Below, in pieces: positions 1 through 8,530 of a stretch of DNA of 15,354 nucleotides. Below the pieces are notes generated by a model. It worked only from the letters and a program-made list of their open reading frames with translations, was not told the DNA's origin and did no database searches. Both the position numbers and the translations under genes were made by a program. The stretch's first letter is position 1. Every line of letters begins with the position of its first letter. Location of the stretch: positions 1-15,354 of the forward strand of contig CAJKFC010000045.1 of NCBI GenBank assembly GCA_905199135.1. The letters run 5' to 3'. The stretch comes from an uncultured Eubacteriales bacterium. GTDB taxonomy: Bacteria > Bacillota > Clostridia > Oscillospirales > Butyricicoccaceae.

Positions 1-30
1 CATTCACCTTCACATCCGGTCTGGTTTGTC

Positions 31-384
31 CTACAATATCATGAGAACGGCTCCGAGAGAAAGCGGCAGAACAAAGCCCTTGCTTCTCCTTTTTCCCGAT
101 ATGTATTCGTGGTAGGAACCCACATCCTCAACATCGGGATTGTTGATGTTCTTCTTTGAATATTTGAAAAGTTTCCTGTGGCTGTAAGCGAAGAGGTCAA
201 AGCCTCCCAGATATGCGGCAAAACCCAGCCCCCCTATGCACAGCACCCCGAGACCGCCGCAGAACAGGGCGTCTATCATCTTATAAAACACATTGTCCTG
301 AGGCAGGGCAAACCACGAGATGAGCGCCGGCACAAAGGCAACCAACAAATAATTTTTCAAACTTTTAAGGCTTACATTTACCAT
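31..384 (-). CDS. DUF3899-like small membrane protein
   Basis: A 117-residue protein. Hydrophobic stretches near residues 10-27, 38-60 and 102-117 predict two to three membrane helices. A basic, tyrosine-containing middle follows the second helix (LFAYSHRKLFKYSKK, then SYHEYISGKRR). The order helix, Gly-rich helix, phenylalanine/glycine turn, basic Y-rich linker, C-terminal helix resembles the DUF3899 family of short Firmicutes membrane proteins, whose function is unknown. The start is well set: GAGGAG lies 6-7 bases upstream of the ATG. It is transcribed away from the opp operon, from the promoter at 440-468, and has no visible functional link to it. Family assignment is from memory of the pattern, not a search. 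Confidence 0.72.
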   Translation of the reverse strand: MVNVSLKSLKNYLLVAFVPALISWFALPQDNVFYKMIDALFCGGLGVLCIGGLGFAAYLGGFDLFAYSHRKLFKYSKKNINNPDVEDVGSYHEYISGKRRSKGFVLPLSLGAVLMIL

Positions 385-439
385 TTTTTCTCCTCTTTTT
401 AAGACATATTCCTTTTATCTTGTTATATACATATGTTTA

Positions 440-468
440 AGTATACCTTTATCCCGAGCAAAAGTCAA
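440..468 (-). promoter_or_regulatory. Sigma-70/SigA promoter for the DUF3899-like gene
   Basis: On the minus strand TTGACT (463-468) and TATACT (440-445) are separated by exactly 17 bases. The predicted start of transcription is near 433, giving a leader of about 50 bases before the ATG at 384. The site lies in the divergent region shared with oppA. A weaker plus-strand pair, TTGTTA (420-425) and TATACC (442-447) with 16 bases between, overlaps it and could serve oppA. Confidence 0.7.
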
Positions 469-526
469 CCGTTTATTACCTTTGCACCCAAAGGTCAATA
501 ATAAAATCAAAAAAGGAGAATATGAA

Positions 527-2323
527 ATGAAAAGACTACTCGCACTCACTTTGGCTTTTGTCATGATGCTCAGCCTTTTTGCAGGCTGCTCCAAGACAGA
601 AACCGAGACAACCGCTTCGGGCGATTCCTCCGCAGATACCACAACTGCGGCGGCATCCGATGAGCCATACGGCGTGTTCAACAACTACTTCCTCGCCGAT
701 GTGGATACCATCAACCCCCACACATGGACAATGTCCGACAGCGGCACTCTCATAAGCCTTACATCCATGAACCTTTACAGATATGCCCCCAATGAGACAG
801 GCGACGGCTTTATCTTCACGACAGAGCTGGCCGAGAGCGACCCCGAGCAGGTCGACGAAGAGGGCAAGGTCTGGAACATAAAGATCCTTGAAGACGCAAA
901 ATGGGCAAACGGCGACGCCATCACAATAGATGATGTCATCTATTCGTGGAAAATGTGCCTCGATCCCCTTCTCGTCAACTCCCGCGCATCCCAGATGGCT
1001 TCCGACTACATCACAATAGTCAACGCCAAGGAGTACTCCCTCCAGGGTGACGCAAACACAGTCGCATGGGAAGATGTCGGCATCAAGAAAGTCGACGACT
1101 ACACCGTTCAGCTTACATGCACAGACCCCGTAACGGCTATCGATGTCAAGAACCATGTCAACTACTCCTGGAACGAGCTGGTCCATGAGGAGACATACGA
1201 GGCATGCATGAGCGAGGACCGCACATCCAACACATACGGCTCCTCCGCCGACAAATACATGAGCTGCGGCGCCTATATTCTCAAAGAGTGGATTCAGGGC
1301 GCACAGTTCACATTTGAGAGAAACCCCGATTATCCCCACGCCGATGAAGTAAAACTCGAAGGCATGGTATACAAGGTCGTCGGCGACAGAAACACAGCTC
1401 TTGAACTGTTCTTAAACGGCGAGCTCGATGTCGTAAGCCTCGGCTCCGAGAGCATTGAGCAGTACATCGACGATCCCAGAATTATGACTTCCCCCTCCTC
1501 CTCCATATCGAGCATATGCATCAATATGGGCAACACAGATCACAACGGCATTTTGGGCAACGCAGACTTCCGCCGCGCTCTCTACTACGCAGTTGACAGA
1601 GAAGCCATAGGCAACATGGTAAACGGCATTCCCGCCAACTGGAATGTTCCCACAAAGTGCATAGGCGATATGGAAACAGGCGTTCCCTTCCGTGAGATGG
1701 ATGAATCCAACGAATACATCCCCGAAAACCTCGGCTACGACACGGCAAAGGCCAAGGAGTACTACGACAAGGCCATGGAGGCAGCAGGTCTTACAGAGCT
1801 GACCCTCACACTTATGTACTCCGAGACTTCTGCCAACTACAAGGCAGCTTCCGAGTATCTCCACAAGACTCTTCCCGAAATCTTCGGCGACAGCTTCACA
1901 TTGGAGCTTATGGCTGTTACATCCAATGTCGCCACAGAGCTTACACAGGGCTGGAGAAACGGCAACACCAACAGCTTTGAGCTGACATGGAGAGGCTGGA
2001 ACACATCTACAACAGCTCCCTGGAACGGCCTCAAGGTCTATTCCGGCACATACACAAATAAAAACGAGCCCTACTTCAACGACGCATACGATGAGCTCTG
2101 GAACAAGGCAAACCTCTCCCTCGAGGCAAAGCTCGACAACGACTACCGTCTTGAGCTTACAAGAGAGATGGAGAAGATCACCATTGAGGACGCCGTCACA
2201 ATCCCCGTATACGAGGCTCCCGGCTACACCCTCATCGCAGACAGAGTAAATCTCCCCGTCAAGGCATATGTCCCGGCCTACGGCTTCGGATACAGCCTGA
2301 GCTCCATCACCCCCGCCGAATAA
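527..2323 (+). CDS. oppA: Oligopeptide ABC transporter substrate-binding lipoprotein
   Basis: A 598-residue extracellular peptide receptor of the SBP_bac_5 (OppA/DppA) family, which hands peptides to the OppBC permease. The N-terminus is a lipoprotein signal: MKRLLAL, a hydrophobic core, then the lipobox LFAGC with Cys21 as lipidation site, followed by a Thr/Ser/Asp-rich linker. The body shows family features: an early DVDTINPHTW-type segment, WANGDAITIDDVIYSWK (where the family motif surrounds the 'DV.fs' region) and FRRALYYAVDREAI in the second half. Start chosen: the ATG at 527, with AAAAGGAG at 511-518; the upstream in-frame codons from 482 lack a ribosome site and would spoil the signal peptide. 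It is first in an operon with oppBCDF and is followed by a stable hairpin. Peptide specificity cannot be read from the sequence. Confidence 0.93.
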   Translation: MKRLLALTLAFVMMLSLFAGCSKTETETTASGDSSADTTTAAASDEPYGVFNNYFLADVDTINPHTWTMSDSGTLISLTSMNLYRYAPNETGDGFIFTTELAESDPEQVDEEGKVWNIKILEDAKWANGDAITIDDVIYSWKMCLDPLLVNSRASQMASDYITIVNAKEYSLQGDANTVAWEDVGIKKVDDYTVQLTCTDPVTAIDVKNHVNYSWNELVHEETYEACMSEDRTSNTYGSSADKYMSCGAYILKEWIQGAQFTFERNPDYPHADEVKLEGMVYKVVGDRNTALELFLNGELDVVSLGSESIEQYIDDPRIMTSPSSSISSICINMGNTDHNGILGNADFRRALYYAVDREAIGNMVNGIPANWNVPTKCIGDMETGVPFREMDESNEYIPENLGYDTAKAKEYYDKAMEAAGLTELTLTLMYSETSANYKAASEYLHKTLPEIFGDSFTLELMAVTSNVATELTQGWRNGNTNSFELTWRGWNTSTTAPWNGLKVYSGTYTNKNEPYFNDAYDELWNKANLSLEAKLDNDYRLELTREMEKITIEDAVTIPVYEAPGYTLIADRVNLPVKAYVPAYGFGYSLSSITPAE

Positions 2324-2342
2324 GCATTTGTAAACAGCTCAT

Positions 2343-2371
2343 GCCGAACCGGACGACGAGTCCGGTTCGGC
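2343..2371 (+). promoter_or_regulatory. Intercistronic hairpin between oppA and oppB
   Basis: A perfect 12-bp stem (2343-2354 with 2360-2371; GCCGAACCGGAC and its complement) closes a 5-base loop GACGA. Only three T follow it, so it is a poor terminator. It sits 20 bases after the oppA stop and ends 27 bases before oppB. Such hairpins after the binding-protein gene typically protect the upstream mRNA or terminate partially, so that receptor is made in excess of permease. That role is inferred here. Confidence 0.75.
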
Positions 2372-2398
2372 TTTGACAATTCCCAAGGAAGGTGAATT

Positions 2399-3352
2399 AT
2401 GCTAAGATATGTCATCGAAAGGCTTGTGGCCATGCTTATCACCCTCGCCATAATAGTGACGATGGGCTTTATGGTCATAAGACTTATGCCCGGCAACATG
2501 TTTGACGGAAACCCCGACATGACCGCCGAGCAGCAGGCCGCTTTGGAGGCGAAGTATCACCTCGACAAACCGCTGCCCGTTCAGTACGCCTACTTTCTCC
2601 GTGACGCCTTTACAAAGGGCGACTGGGGAACATCTTTAAAGCTCTACCCCAATGTTCCCGTATGGGACATCATGAAGACCCGTATTCCGGTCTCCATGTA
2701 CATAAATCTTCTGTCCCTTGTAATCTCGCTGCCGACCGGTATTATACTGGGTATAGTAGCCGCTATCAGGAAAAACACATGGATAGACTATCTTGTATCT
2801 TTTCTGGTCGTCATATGCATATCGGTGCCGTCTTTTGTTTTCGCCACCTTAATGCAGTATTTCTTCGCCTTCAAGATGGGCTCTTTCCCCATCATATACG
2901 ACGCCACCGCCACAGGCTTAAAGCAGCTCCACTCCCTCGCTCTGCCGGTTTTGGCTCTGTCTTTGGATCCTATCGCCAGAGTTACAAGATATTTGAGAGC
3001 AGAGCTGGCCGAGACGATAAACTCCGACTTCATGCTTTTGGCTAAAACAAAAGGCCTCACAGAGACCCAGTCCACCATAAACCACGGCATAAGAAACTCT
3101 CTTCTGCCCCTTATGAATATCATCGTTCCCATGTTCACCAGCATCATGGGCGGCAGCCTTGTCATAGAGACCATCTTCGCCATACCCGGCATGGGCGGCA
3201 TCATGGTCAGCTCGATAAACGCTCCCGACTATGAGGTCACGCTGGCAGTGCTCATTTTCTACTCGATAATCTCGCTGCTCACAATACTCATCGTCGACCT
3301 TTCCTACGGCGTTGTCGACCCGCGAGTCAGAATGGGAGGTAAAAAAGAATGA
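2399..3352 (+). CDS. oppB: Oligopeptide ABC transporter permease, OppB/DppB type
   Basis: A 317-residue inner permease subunit with about six membrane helices (roughly residues 9-31, 100-122, 131-153, 176-192, 236-258, 279-303). The opening MLRYVIERLV with RLMPGN after the first helix is the standard OppB/DppB start. The segment GDWGTSLKLYPNVPVWD before helix 2 is also typical. The cytoplasmic EAA-type coupling loop lies near residues 202-232 (AELAETINSDFMLLAKTKGL) and contacts an ATPase subunit. The ending PGMGGIMVSSINAPDYEV and VDLSYGVVDPRVR matches the BPD_transp_1 peptide-permease group. The ribosome site AAGGAAGGTG lies a few bases before the ATG. Its stop overlaps the oppC start by four bases (ATGA), implying translational coupling. 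Confidence 0.94.
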   Translation: MLRYVIERLVAMLITLAIIVTMGFMVIRLMPGNMFDGNPDMTAEQQAALEAKYHLDKPLPVQYAYFLRDAFTKGDWGTSLKLYPNVPVWDIMKTRIPVSMYINLLSLVISLPTGIILGIVAAIRKNTWIDYLVSFLVVICISVPSFVFATLMQYFFAFKMGSFPIIYDATATGLKQLHSLALPVLALSLDPIARVTRYLRAELAETINSDFMLLAKTKGLTETQSTINHGIRNSLLPLMNIIVPMFTSIMGGSLVIETIFAIPGMGGIMVSSINAPDYEVTLAVLIFYSIISLLTILIVDLSYGVVDPRVRMGGKKE

Positions 3353-4500
3353 AAAATGTATACTCCGCCTCCGACCCCAGGTGGCAGAACATGGACAAGA
3401 GCAAGTTCGTCCTTGTTCAGAGCGAACAGAAGATTTTGGACGCCAAGTTCGAATCCAAGCCCATCGGCTTTTTCAAGGATGCCGCTCTGCGCTTTATGAA
3501 GAGCAAGGTGTCCATAGCCGCCCTCATCGGCATCATTATAATAGTTTTCTTCGCCCTTTTCGGTCCCTCCATGAACGAGTTCGGCTATAACGACCAGAAC
3601 CTCGACTACATCAACCTTCCGCCCCGTGTGCCGTTTCTCGCTCAGTTCGGCATCATGGACGGCGGCAGAGTTCTTCAGAACCGCCGTGTCGACGGTCTCG
3701 ATGACACCGAGAGATACCCCGAAGGCTGTATTTTGAGAGTGTTCAACGAGCGCGAGATCAAGGGAGTGCAGATGTGCGACATCGAGGTCGACTACTACAA
3801 ATATTCAGGCGTGCCCGACGATGTAAACTTCTGGCTGGGCAGCGACTATTTAGGACGCGACCTTTGGACAAGAATGTGGCGCGGCGCCCGTGTATCACTG
3901 CTCATAGCCTTTATCTCGGTCTTTGTCAATGTCTTTATCGGCATAGTCTACGGCTCCATCGCCGGCTACTACGGCGGCAAGACCGACATGATAATGATGC
4001 GTATCACCGAAATCATAAACGCCATGCCCCAGCTTGTTGTGGTCACGCTGTTTATACTATTCTTCGGTACAGGTATCGTGTCGATAATTCTGGCCCTTGT
4101 GGTTCAGAACTGGATAGGCACCGCAAGACTCATAAGAGCCCAGTTCTACCGCTATAAGGGCAGCGAATATGTTCTCGCCTCGAGAACTCTGGGCGTAAGA
4201 GACAGAGTGCTCATATTCCGTCACATACTGCCCAACTCCATAGGCCCCATCATCACAAGAGCCATGATAGCCATTCCCGGCGCCATATTCACAGAGTCGT
4301 TCCTGGCTTACATCGGCCTCGGCATCAGAGCTCCCGAAAGCTCTGTCGGCGTTCTTTTGTCCCAGGGCCAGAAGGTCATGCAGCAGTACCCCAATCAGGT
4401 GCTTTTCCCCGCAATCATGATTTCGCTGCTCATGATATCCTTCAACATGCTGTCCAACGGTTTGAGAGACGCCTTCGACCCCACCCAGCGCGGCGCATAA
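3349..4500 (+). CDS. oppC: Oligopeptide ABC transporter permease, OppC/DppC type, with extended loop
   Basis: A 383-residue second permease subunit, partner of OppB. It has a cytoplasmic N-terminus of about 50 residues, a first helix near 55-72, and five more helices between about 180 and 370. The family motif WLGSDYLGRDLWTRMWRGAR (162-181) and the EAA loop near 271-296 (GSEYVLASRTLGVRDRVLIF) identify it. The usual length is about 300 residues. The excess is an external segment of about 85 residues (75-160) between helix 1 and the LGxDxLGRD motif, a feature of a Gram-positive OppC subgroup. Start: the ATG inside ATGA with GGGAGG about 10 bases upstream. oppD follows after 13 bases. Confidence 0.93.
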   Translation: MKNVYSASDPRWQNMDKSKFVLVQSEQKILDAKFESKPIGFFKDAALRFMKSKVSIAALIGIIIIVFFALFGPSMNEFGYNDQNLDYINLPPRVPFLAQFGIMDGGRVLQNRRVDGLDDTERYPEGCILRVFNEREIKGVQMCDIEVDYYKYSGVPDDVNFWLGSDYLGRDLWTRMWRGARVSLLIAFISVFVNVFIGIVYGSIAGYYGGKTDMIMMRITEIINAMPQLVVVTLFILFFGTGIVSIILALVVQNWIGTARLIRAQFYRYKGSEYVLASRTLGVRDRVLIFRHILPNSIGPIITRAMIAIPGAIFTESFLAYIGLGIRAPESSVGVLLSQGQKVMQQYPNQVLFPAIMISLLMISFNMLSNGLRDAFDPTQRGA

Positions 4501-4513
4501 GAAAGGAGCTTTT

Positions 4514-5554
4514 ATGGAACCCATTTTACAAGTAAAGGACCTGAGCGTCTCCTTCAACGCCTTCGCGGGAAAGGTTCAGGCGGTCAGACACATAGATTTC
4601 GAGCTTTATAAGGGCGAGACCCTCGTCATAGTCGGCGAGTCGGGCTCGGGAAAGTCGGTTACCACCAAGGCAATTCTCGGAATACTGCCCAAAAACGGCC
4701 ACATCGACTCGGGCGAGATAATCTACAAGGGCGAGGACATGGCAAAATACAAGGAAAAGGATTTCTACAAGATCCGCGGCAAGCAGATCTCCCTTGTTTT
4801 CCAGGACCCCCTCTCGGCTCTCAACCCCATAATGAAAATAGGCAAGCAGATAACCGAAGCTCTCGTTTTGAGCGGCGGTTTTGAAAAGAAAAAGGCCAAG
4901 GCAAAGGCCATAGAGCTGATGGCTGCCGTCGGCATACCCAACCCCGAGCTGAGATACGAGCAGTATCCCTTCCAGTTTTCGGGCGGTATGCGCCAGAGAA
5001 TCGTCATCGCCATAGCTCTCGCCTGCAACCCCGAGATACTGATATGCGACGAGCCGACAACGGCCCTCGATGTCACTATACAGAGCAAAATACTTGAGCT
5101 TATAAATGAAATGAAGAGGGAGAGAGACCTCTCCATCATCTTCATCACCCACGATCTGGGCGTCGTCGCCAACATGGCAGACAGAATATGCGTCATGTAC
5201 GCAGGCAAGATCGTGGAGATAGGCACGGCGGAGGACATCTTCTACCGTCCCGCCCACCCCTACACATGGGCGCTTCTTTCGTCGATACCCGATCTCGACA
5301 CCAAGGAGAAGCTCTTCTCCATACCCGGCGCTCCCCCCAATATGCTCAATCCCCCCAAGGGCGACGCCTTTGCCCAGCGCAACAAGTACGCTCTTGCCAT
5401 AGATTTCGAGGAGGAGCCCCCCTTCTTCAAGATTTCCGACACACATTACGCCGCCACATGGCTTTTGCACCCCGACGCCCCCAAGGTCGAGATGCCCGAG
5501 ATACTTGCCCACAGAATCCAGAGAATGAAGGAGGCGAACGGAATTGCCGACTAA
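4514..5554 (+). CDS. oppD: Oligopeptide ABC transporter ATPase, OppD type
   Basis: A 346-residue ATPase powering peptide import. Motifs in order: Walker A GESGSGKS (41-48), Q-loop VFQDP (Gln97), ABC signature FSGGMRQR (155-162), Walker B ILICDEP (175-181), D-loop ALDV and switch His213 in FITHDLGVV. After the nucleotide-binding domain comes the oligopeptide-transporter C-terminal region: HPYTWALLSSIPD, then a PPNMLNPPKGDAFAQRNKYA stretch. In many OppD/DppD proteins that stretch carries cysteines (consensus like CxFxxRCPYAxxxC). Here those positions are Asp, Asn and Asp, as in Gram-positive cocci OppD proteins I recall. GAAAGGAG lies 6-7 bases before the ATG. It overlaps oppF by 11 bases. Confidence 0.94.
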   Translation: MEPILQVKDLSVSFNAFAGKVQAVRHIDFELYKGETLVIVGESGSGKSVTTKAILGILPKNGHIDSGEIIYKGEDMAKYKEKDFYKIRGKQISLVFQDPLSALNPIMKIGKQITEALVLSGGFEKKKAKAKAIELMAAVGIPNPELRYEQYPFQFSGGMRQRIVIAIALACNPEILICDEPTTALDVTIQSKILELINEMKRERDLSIIFITHDLGVVANMADRICVMYAGKIVEIGTAEDIFYRPAHPYTWALLSSIPDLDTKEKLFSIPGAPPNMLNPPKGDAFAQRNKYALAIDFEEEPPFFKISDTHYAATWLLHPDAPKVEMPEILAHRIQRMKEANGIAD

Positions 5555-6500
5555 CAACGAGAACAACCCCATTCTGCGTGTTGAAAACCTCAGCATGCAC
5601 TTTACCACCAAGAAAAGAGGCAGGGTAAACACGGTAAAAGCCGTCGACGATGTCTCCTTCGATGTGAGAAAGGGCGAGACCTTCGGTCTCGTCGGCGAGT
5701 CGGGCTGCGGAAAGACCACCACGGGACGCGCCATAATAAGGCTCTATAACCCCACCGGCGGTCATGTCTATTTTGAGGACAGAGAGATAACAGGCAAGCT
5801 GACAAAAGAGCTTAAAAAATATGTCACCGACTCCATCGCCATGATTTTTCAGGACCCCATCGCATCACTCAACCCCCGTATGACGGTACAGGAGATAGTG
5901 GGCGAGGGTCTCAAGGTAAAGGGAGTCAAAGACCCGGAGGAGAGACACCGCCGCACAGCCGAAATGCTTTTAAAGGTCGGTCTTTCCCCCGAGCACGCCA
6001 CAAGATATCCCCATGAGTTTTCGGGCGGACAGCGCCAGAGAATCGGCATCGCCCGCGCCCTCATTGCAGGTCCCAAGCTCATCATAGCAGACGAGCCCAT
6101 CTCGGCCCTCGATGTCTCGGTGCAGGCTCAGGTCATAAACCTTCTCAATGACCTCAAGGAGGAGTTCGGCCTGACGATACTGTTCATCGCCCACAACTTA
6201 AGCGTTGTAAAATATTTCTCCGACAGGATAGGCGTCATGTATTTCGGCAAGCTTGTCGAGCTGGCCGACTCCGCCGACCTCTTTAAAAATCCCCTCCACC
6301 CCTATACAAAGGCCCTTCTTTCGGCCATTCCCCACCCCGATCCCATCAGCGAGAAGAAGAGACAGAAGATATTCTACGACCCCGAAAGCCACGACTACAA
6401 GGACGGCGTTCAGCCCTCCTATCACGAGGTTTCCCCCGGTCATCTGCTCTACTGTTCGGAAGAGGAACTCAAGGAGTGGACAAAGGATATAAAAGCATAA
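5544..6500 (+). CDS. oppF: Oligopeptide ABC transporter ATPase, OppF type (TTG start)
   Basis: A 318-residue second ATPase, pairing with OppD. Motifs: Walker A GESGCGKT (51-58), Q-loop IFQDP (Gln103), signature FSGGQRQR (159-166), Walker B LIIADEP (179-185), ALDV D-loop and switch His217 in FIAHNLSVV. The C-terminal tail has HPYTKALLSAIPHPDP, then KIFYDPESHDYKDGVQ and a PGHLLYC ending, a cysteine-poor form of the OppF tail. Start chosen: TTG at 5544 with AAGGAGG at 5528-5534 (nine-base spacing), 11 bases inside oppD; no ATG or GTG lies between there and the conserved LRVENLSM region. Last gene of the operon, followed by the terminator at 6519-6552. Confidence 0.93.
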   Translation: MPTNNENNPILRVENLSMHFTTKKRGRVNTVKAVDDVSFDVRKGETFGLVGESGCGKTTTGRAIIRLYNPTGGHVYFEDREITGKLTKELKKYVTDSIAMIFQDPIASLNPRMTVQEIVGEGLKVKGVKDPEERHRRTAEMLLKVGLSPEHATRYPHEFSGGQRQRIGIARALIAGPKLIIADEPISALDVSVQAQVINLLNDLKEEFGLTILFIAHNLSVVKYFSDRIGVMYFGKLVELADSADLFKNPLHPYTKALLSAIPHPDPISEKKRQKIFYDPESHDYKDGVQPSYHEVSPGHLLYCSEEELKEWTKDIKA

Positions 6501-6518
6501 CACCTTCATTAGAATACG

Positions 6519-6552
6519 CGAAAAAAGCTCCGCTGCGGCGGAGCTTTTTTCG
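6519..6552 (+). terminator. Rho-independent terminator of the opp operon
   Basis: Core stem GCTCCGC (6527-6533) with GCGGAGC (6538-6544) around a four-base loop. It extends by six A-T pairs and a CG, so the oligo-T run 6545-6550 is paired with oligo-A. The symmetrical form could also work on the minus strand. Confidence 0.92.
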
Positions 6553-6572
6553 TATAAGTCCTTCCGAAAAAC

Positions 6573-6601
6573 TTGATTTTCAAAGTGTTTTGTGATTTAA
6601 T
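6573..6601 (+). promoter_or_regulatory. Promoter of the WG/SLH protein gene
   Basis: TTGATT (6573-6578), a 17-base spacer ending in TGA, then TTTAAT (6596-6601): an extended -10 promoter. An overlapping TATAAT at 6601-6606 is an alternative -10 without a good -35. The gene starts about 60 bases downstream. Confidence 0.5.
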
Positions 6602-6662
6602 ATAATTGTAAACACATATTTAATGATATGTGTACAAATATAACTTGAAAGGAAGAAGAAAA

Positions 6663-8471
6663 ATGAAGAGAACGGTATCTTTTATTCTGGCACTCGTTAC
6701 GGCTCTCTCCCTTATCACCCCTGTTTTCGCCGAAAATCAGGGTCAGATGGTCTATACGGAGATCATCGCTCCCCAGTATGAGGACGCAGGCGGATTTTCC
6801 GACGGTCTCGCCGCCGTAAAGAAGAACGGCAAGTGGGGCTTTATCGACGAGAGCGGCAAAACTGTCATACCCTTTGAGTATGACGATGTAATGTCCTTCT
6901 CCGAAGGCAAGGCTGTCGTGGCCAACGCCGAGAAGAAGACAGACGAATACGGCGGCTACACCGTATGGAGCTACGGCTTTATCGACACACATGGCAACTA
7001 CACACCGTTCACCTATGAGAGCGGCGCACAGCTCACATTTGAGGATTACAACGAAGTATCCTCGGCTTTCGGCGACATCAAGGCATTTTTCCACAACGGC
7101 TATGTAAACCTCTTTGACGCCGACGGTTTGCTCCATGTATTTGACAAGAACGGCAAGGCAGTCGATCTGGGTCTTTTCGTCACCGATCACCCCTACAACG
7201 AAAATCTTTTCGCTGTATACTCTCCTTTTACAGACGAATCCCCCAGATATGTTGACAAAAACGGCAACAGCGTCGTAGTTCCCGTATCTCCCTGGGATAC
7301 CTGCTATGTGGGCAATGTTGACTCCTTCAATCAGGGTCTTGCCCCTGTGTGGGTTTTCCCCAATGACGGCGGCGACGGCGTAATGGGCTTTATCAACAAG
7401 TCGGGCGAATGGGTCATAAATCCCCGTTTTGACTACTACACATACTCCGATATCTACGGCGACAGCGAGCTCTTCAAATCGGGCATAGCCTGCGTAAGAG
7501 AAAACGGCATGTTCGGCGGTATCGACAAGAACGGCAACACCGTTATTCCCTTTGTTTTTGAACATCTCTACCCCGAATCCGAGGGCGTCATGGCCGCAAA
7601 GCAGAACGGCAAATGGGGCTATATCGGCATCGACGGCAAATGGGTCATCGAGCCCAAGTATGAGCAGGCCACATCTTTCTCGGGCGGCTACGCCGTAGTC
7701 TATGACGGCACAAACGCCTTCCTCATCGACTACAAGGGCAATGTAGTCGAGGGCTCCGAGAAGATTGAAAAAGATGTCTACTTCTCCACAGACGCCAACG
7801 GCACCCCGGTCATCTACTCCCCCGCAAGCATAGTCACCATCGAGGAAAACGGCAAGTACGGCTTCGGCAAGATCACATACACAATGCCCCTGCCCACAGA
7901 GGCTGAGGTGGATTCCTGGGCTCTCAAAGAGGTCGTGGCGGCCATCGAGGAGAATCTCGTTCCCGACCACCTCCAGAACCTTTACAGATCCAACATCACA
8001 AGAGAAGAGTTTGCCTCCCTCATAGTCGAGACAATTTCCGCCGTCTCGGGCAAGGATATTGACGATCTCGTCAAGGAGAAAACAGGCAAGACCGTCTATG
8101 ACATCATGGCTCAGTATCCCTTCTCCGACTCGACAAACTATGATGTTCTGGCAGCCAACGCCCTCGGCATAGTAAACGGCCGCGGCGACGGCATCTTCGA
8201 TCCCTACGCCACCATCACAAGACAGGAAGCCGCAGCTTTCCTCCAGCGCGCAGCCTCTGCTCTCGGCATGGATACAACAGTCACAGACGACGGCCATGTG
8301 TTTGCAGACGACAACAATGTGGCAAGCTTCTTTAAGGACGCCGTCAAGTATGTCTTCGGCATCGGCGTCATGAACGGCACGGGCGAGGACAACTTCACAC
8401 CGCTGGGCACCTACACAAGACAGCAGTCCTTTGTAACTGTATACCGTCTGTTCGAGGCATATTCCAAGTAA
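6663..8471 (+). CDS. Secreted WG-repeat protein with C-terminal SLH domains
   Basis: A 602-residue protein with a Sec signal peptide (MKRTVSFILALVTALSL, cleavage likely after PVFA, residue 23). The middle holds WG repeats, beta-rich units with the pattern 'F.dGlA.V...gKWGfId..G..vI.p.Y'; clear copies lie near residues 45-75, 223-256, 270-298 and 304-346. From about 418 three SLH domains follow: around 418-455 (SNITREEFASLI), 485-532 (ALGIVNGRGDGIFDPYATIT) and 547-598 (GIGVMNGTGEDNFTP). SLH domains bind pyruvylated wall polymers, so the protein is probably held at the cell surface with the WG part exposed; the WG ligand is unknown. Start: the ATG at 6663 with AAAGGAAG seven bases upstream. The upstream in-frame start at 6630 lacks a ribosome site. 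No hairpin follows the stop, so read-through into the next gene is possible. Confidence 0.9.
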   Translation: MKRTVSFILALVTALSLITPVFAENQGQMVYTEIIAPQYEDAGGFSDGLAAVKKNGKWGFIDESGKTVIPFEYDDVMSFSEGKAVVANAEKKTDEYGGYTVWSYGFIDTHGNYTPFTYESGAQLTFEDYNEVSSAFGDIKAFFHNGYVNLFDADGLLHVFDKNGKAVDLGLFVTDHPYNENLFAVYSPFTDESPRYVDKNGNSVVVPVSPWDTCYVGNVDSFNQGLAPVWVFPNDGGDGVMGFINKSGEWVINPRFDYYTYSDIYGDSELFKSGIACVRENGMFGGIDKNGNTVIPFVFEHLYPESEGVMAAKQNGKWGYIGIDGKWVIEPKYEQATSFSGGYAVVYDGTNAFLIDYKGNVVEGSEKIEKDVYFSTDANGTPVIYSPASIVTIEENGKYGFGKITYTMPLPTEAEVDSWALKEVVAAIEENLVPDHLQNLYRSNITREEFASLIVETISAVSGKDIDDLVKEKTGKTVYDIMAQYPFSDSTNYDVLAANALGIVNGRGDGIFDPYATITRQEAAAFLQRAASALGMDTTVTDDGHVFADDNNVASFFKDAVKYVFGIGVMNGTGEDNFTPLGTYTRQQSFVTVYRLFEAYSK

Positions 8472-8530
8472 TTCAAAAATATTGCACATACCTTCATAAA
8501 GCATAAAATAAATTGATAAAGAGAATTATA

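Noticed and set aside
1..19. A possible minus-strand start codon at the window edge (ATG at positions 1-3 after AAGGTGA)
   Set aside because: The purine stretch is only one or two bases from the ATG, too close for a normal ribosome site, and no codons after the ATG are visible.
536..1339. A 267-codon antisense frame within oppA
   Set aside because: Cys/Val/Gly-rich shadow of a lipoprotein gene, with no ribosome site.
4526..5734. A 402-codon antisense frame across oppD and oppF
   Set aside because: Same codon-bias effect. It spans two genes with clear ATPase motifs on the other strand and has no credible domain.
6597..8504. A 635-codon open frame antisense to the WG/SLH gene
   Set aside because: It mirrors the codon bias of the sense gene, which rarely uses TTA, CTA or TCA, so antisense stops are scarce. 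Its translation is a Val/Cys/Gly-rich string without domains, while the sense frame has a signal peptide, WG repeats and SLH domains.
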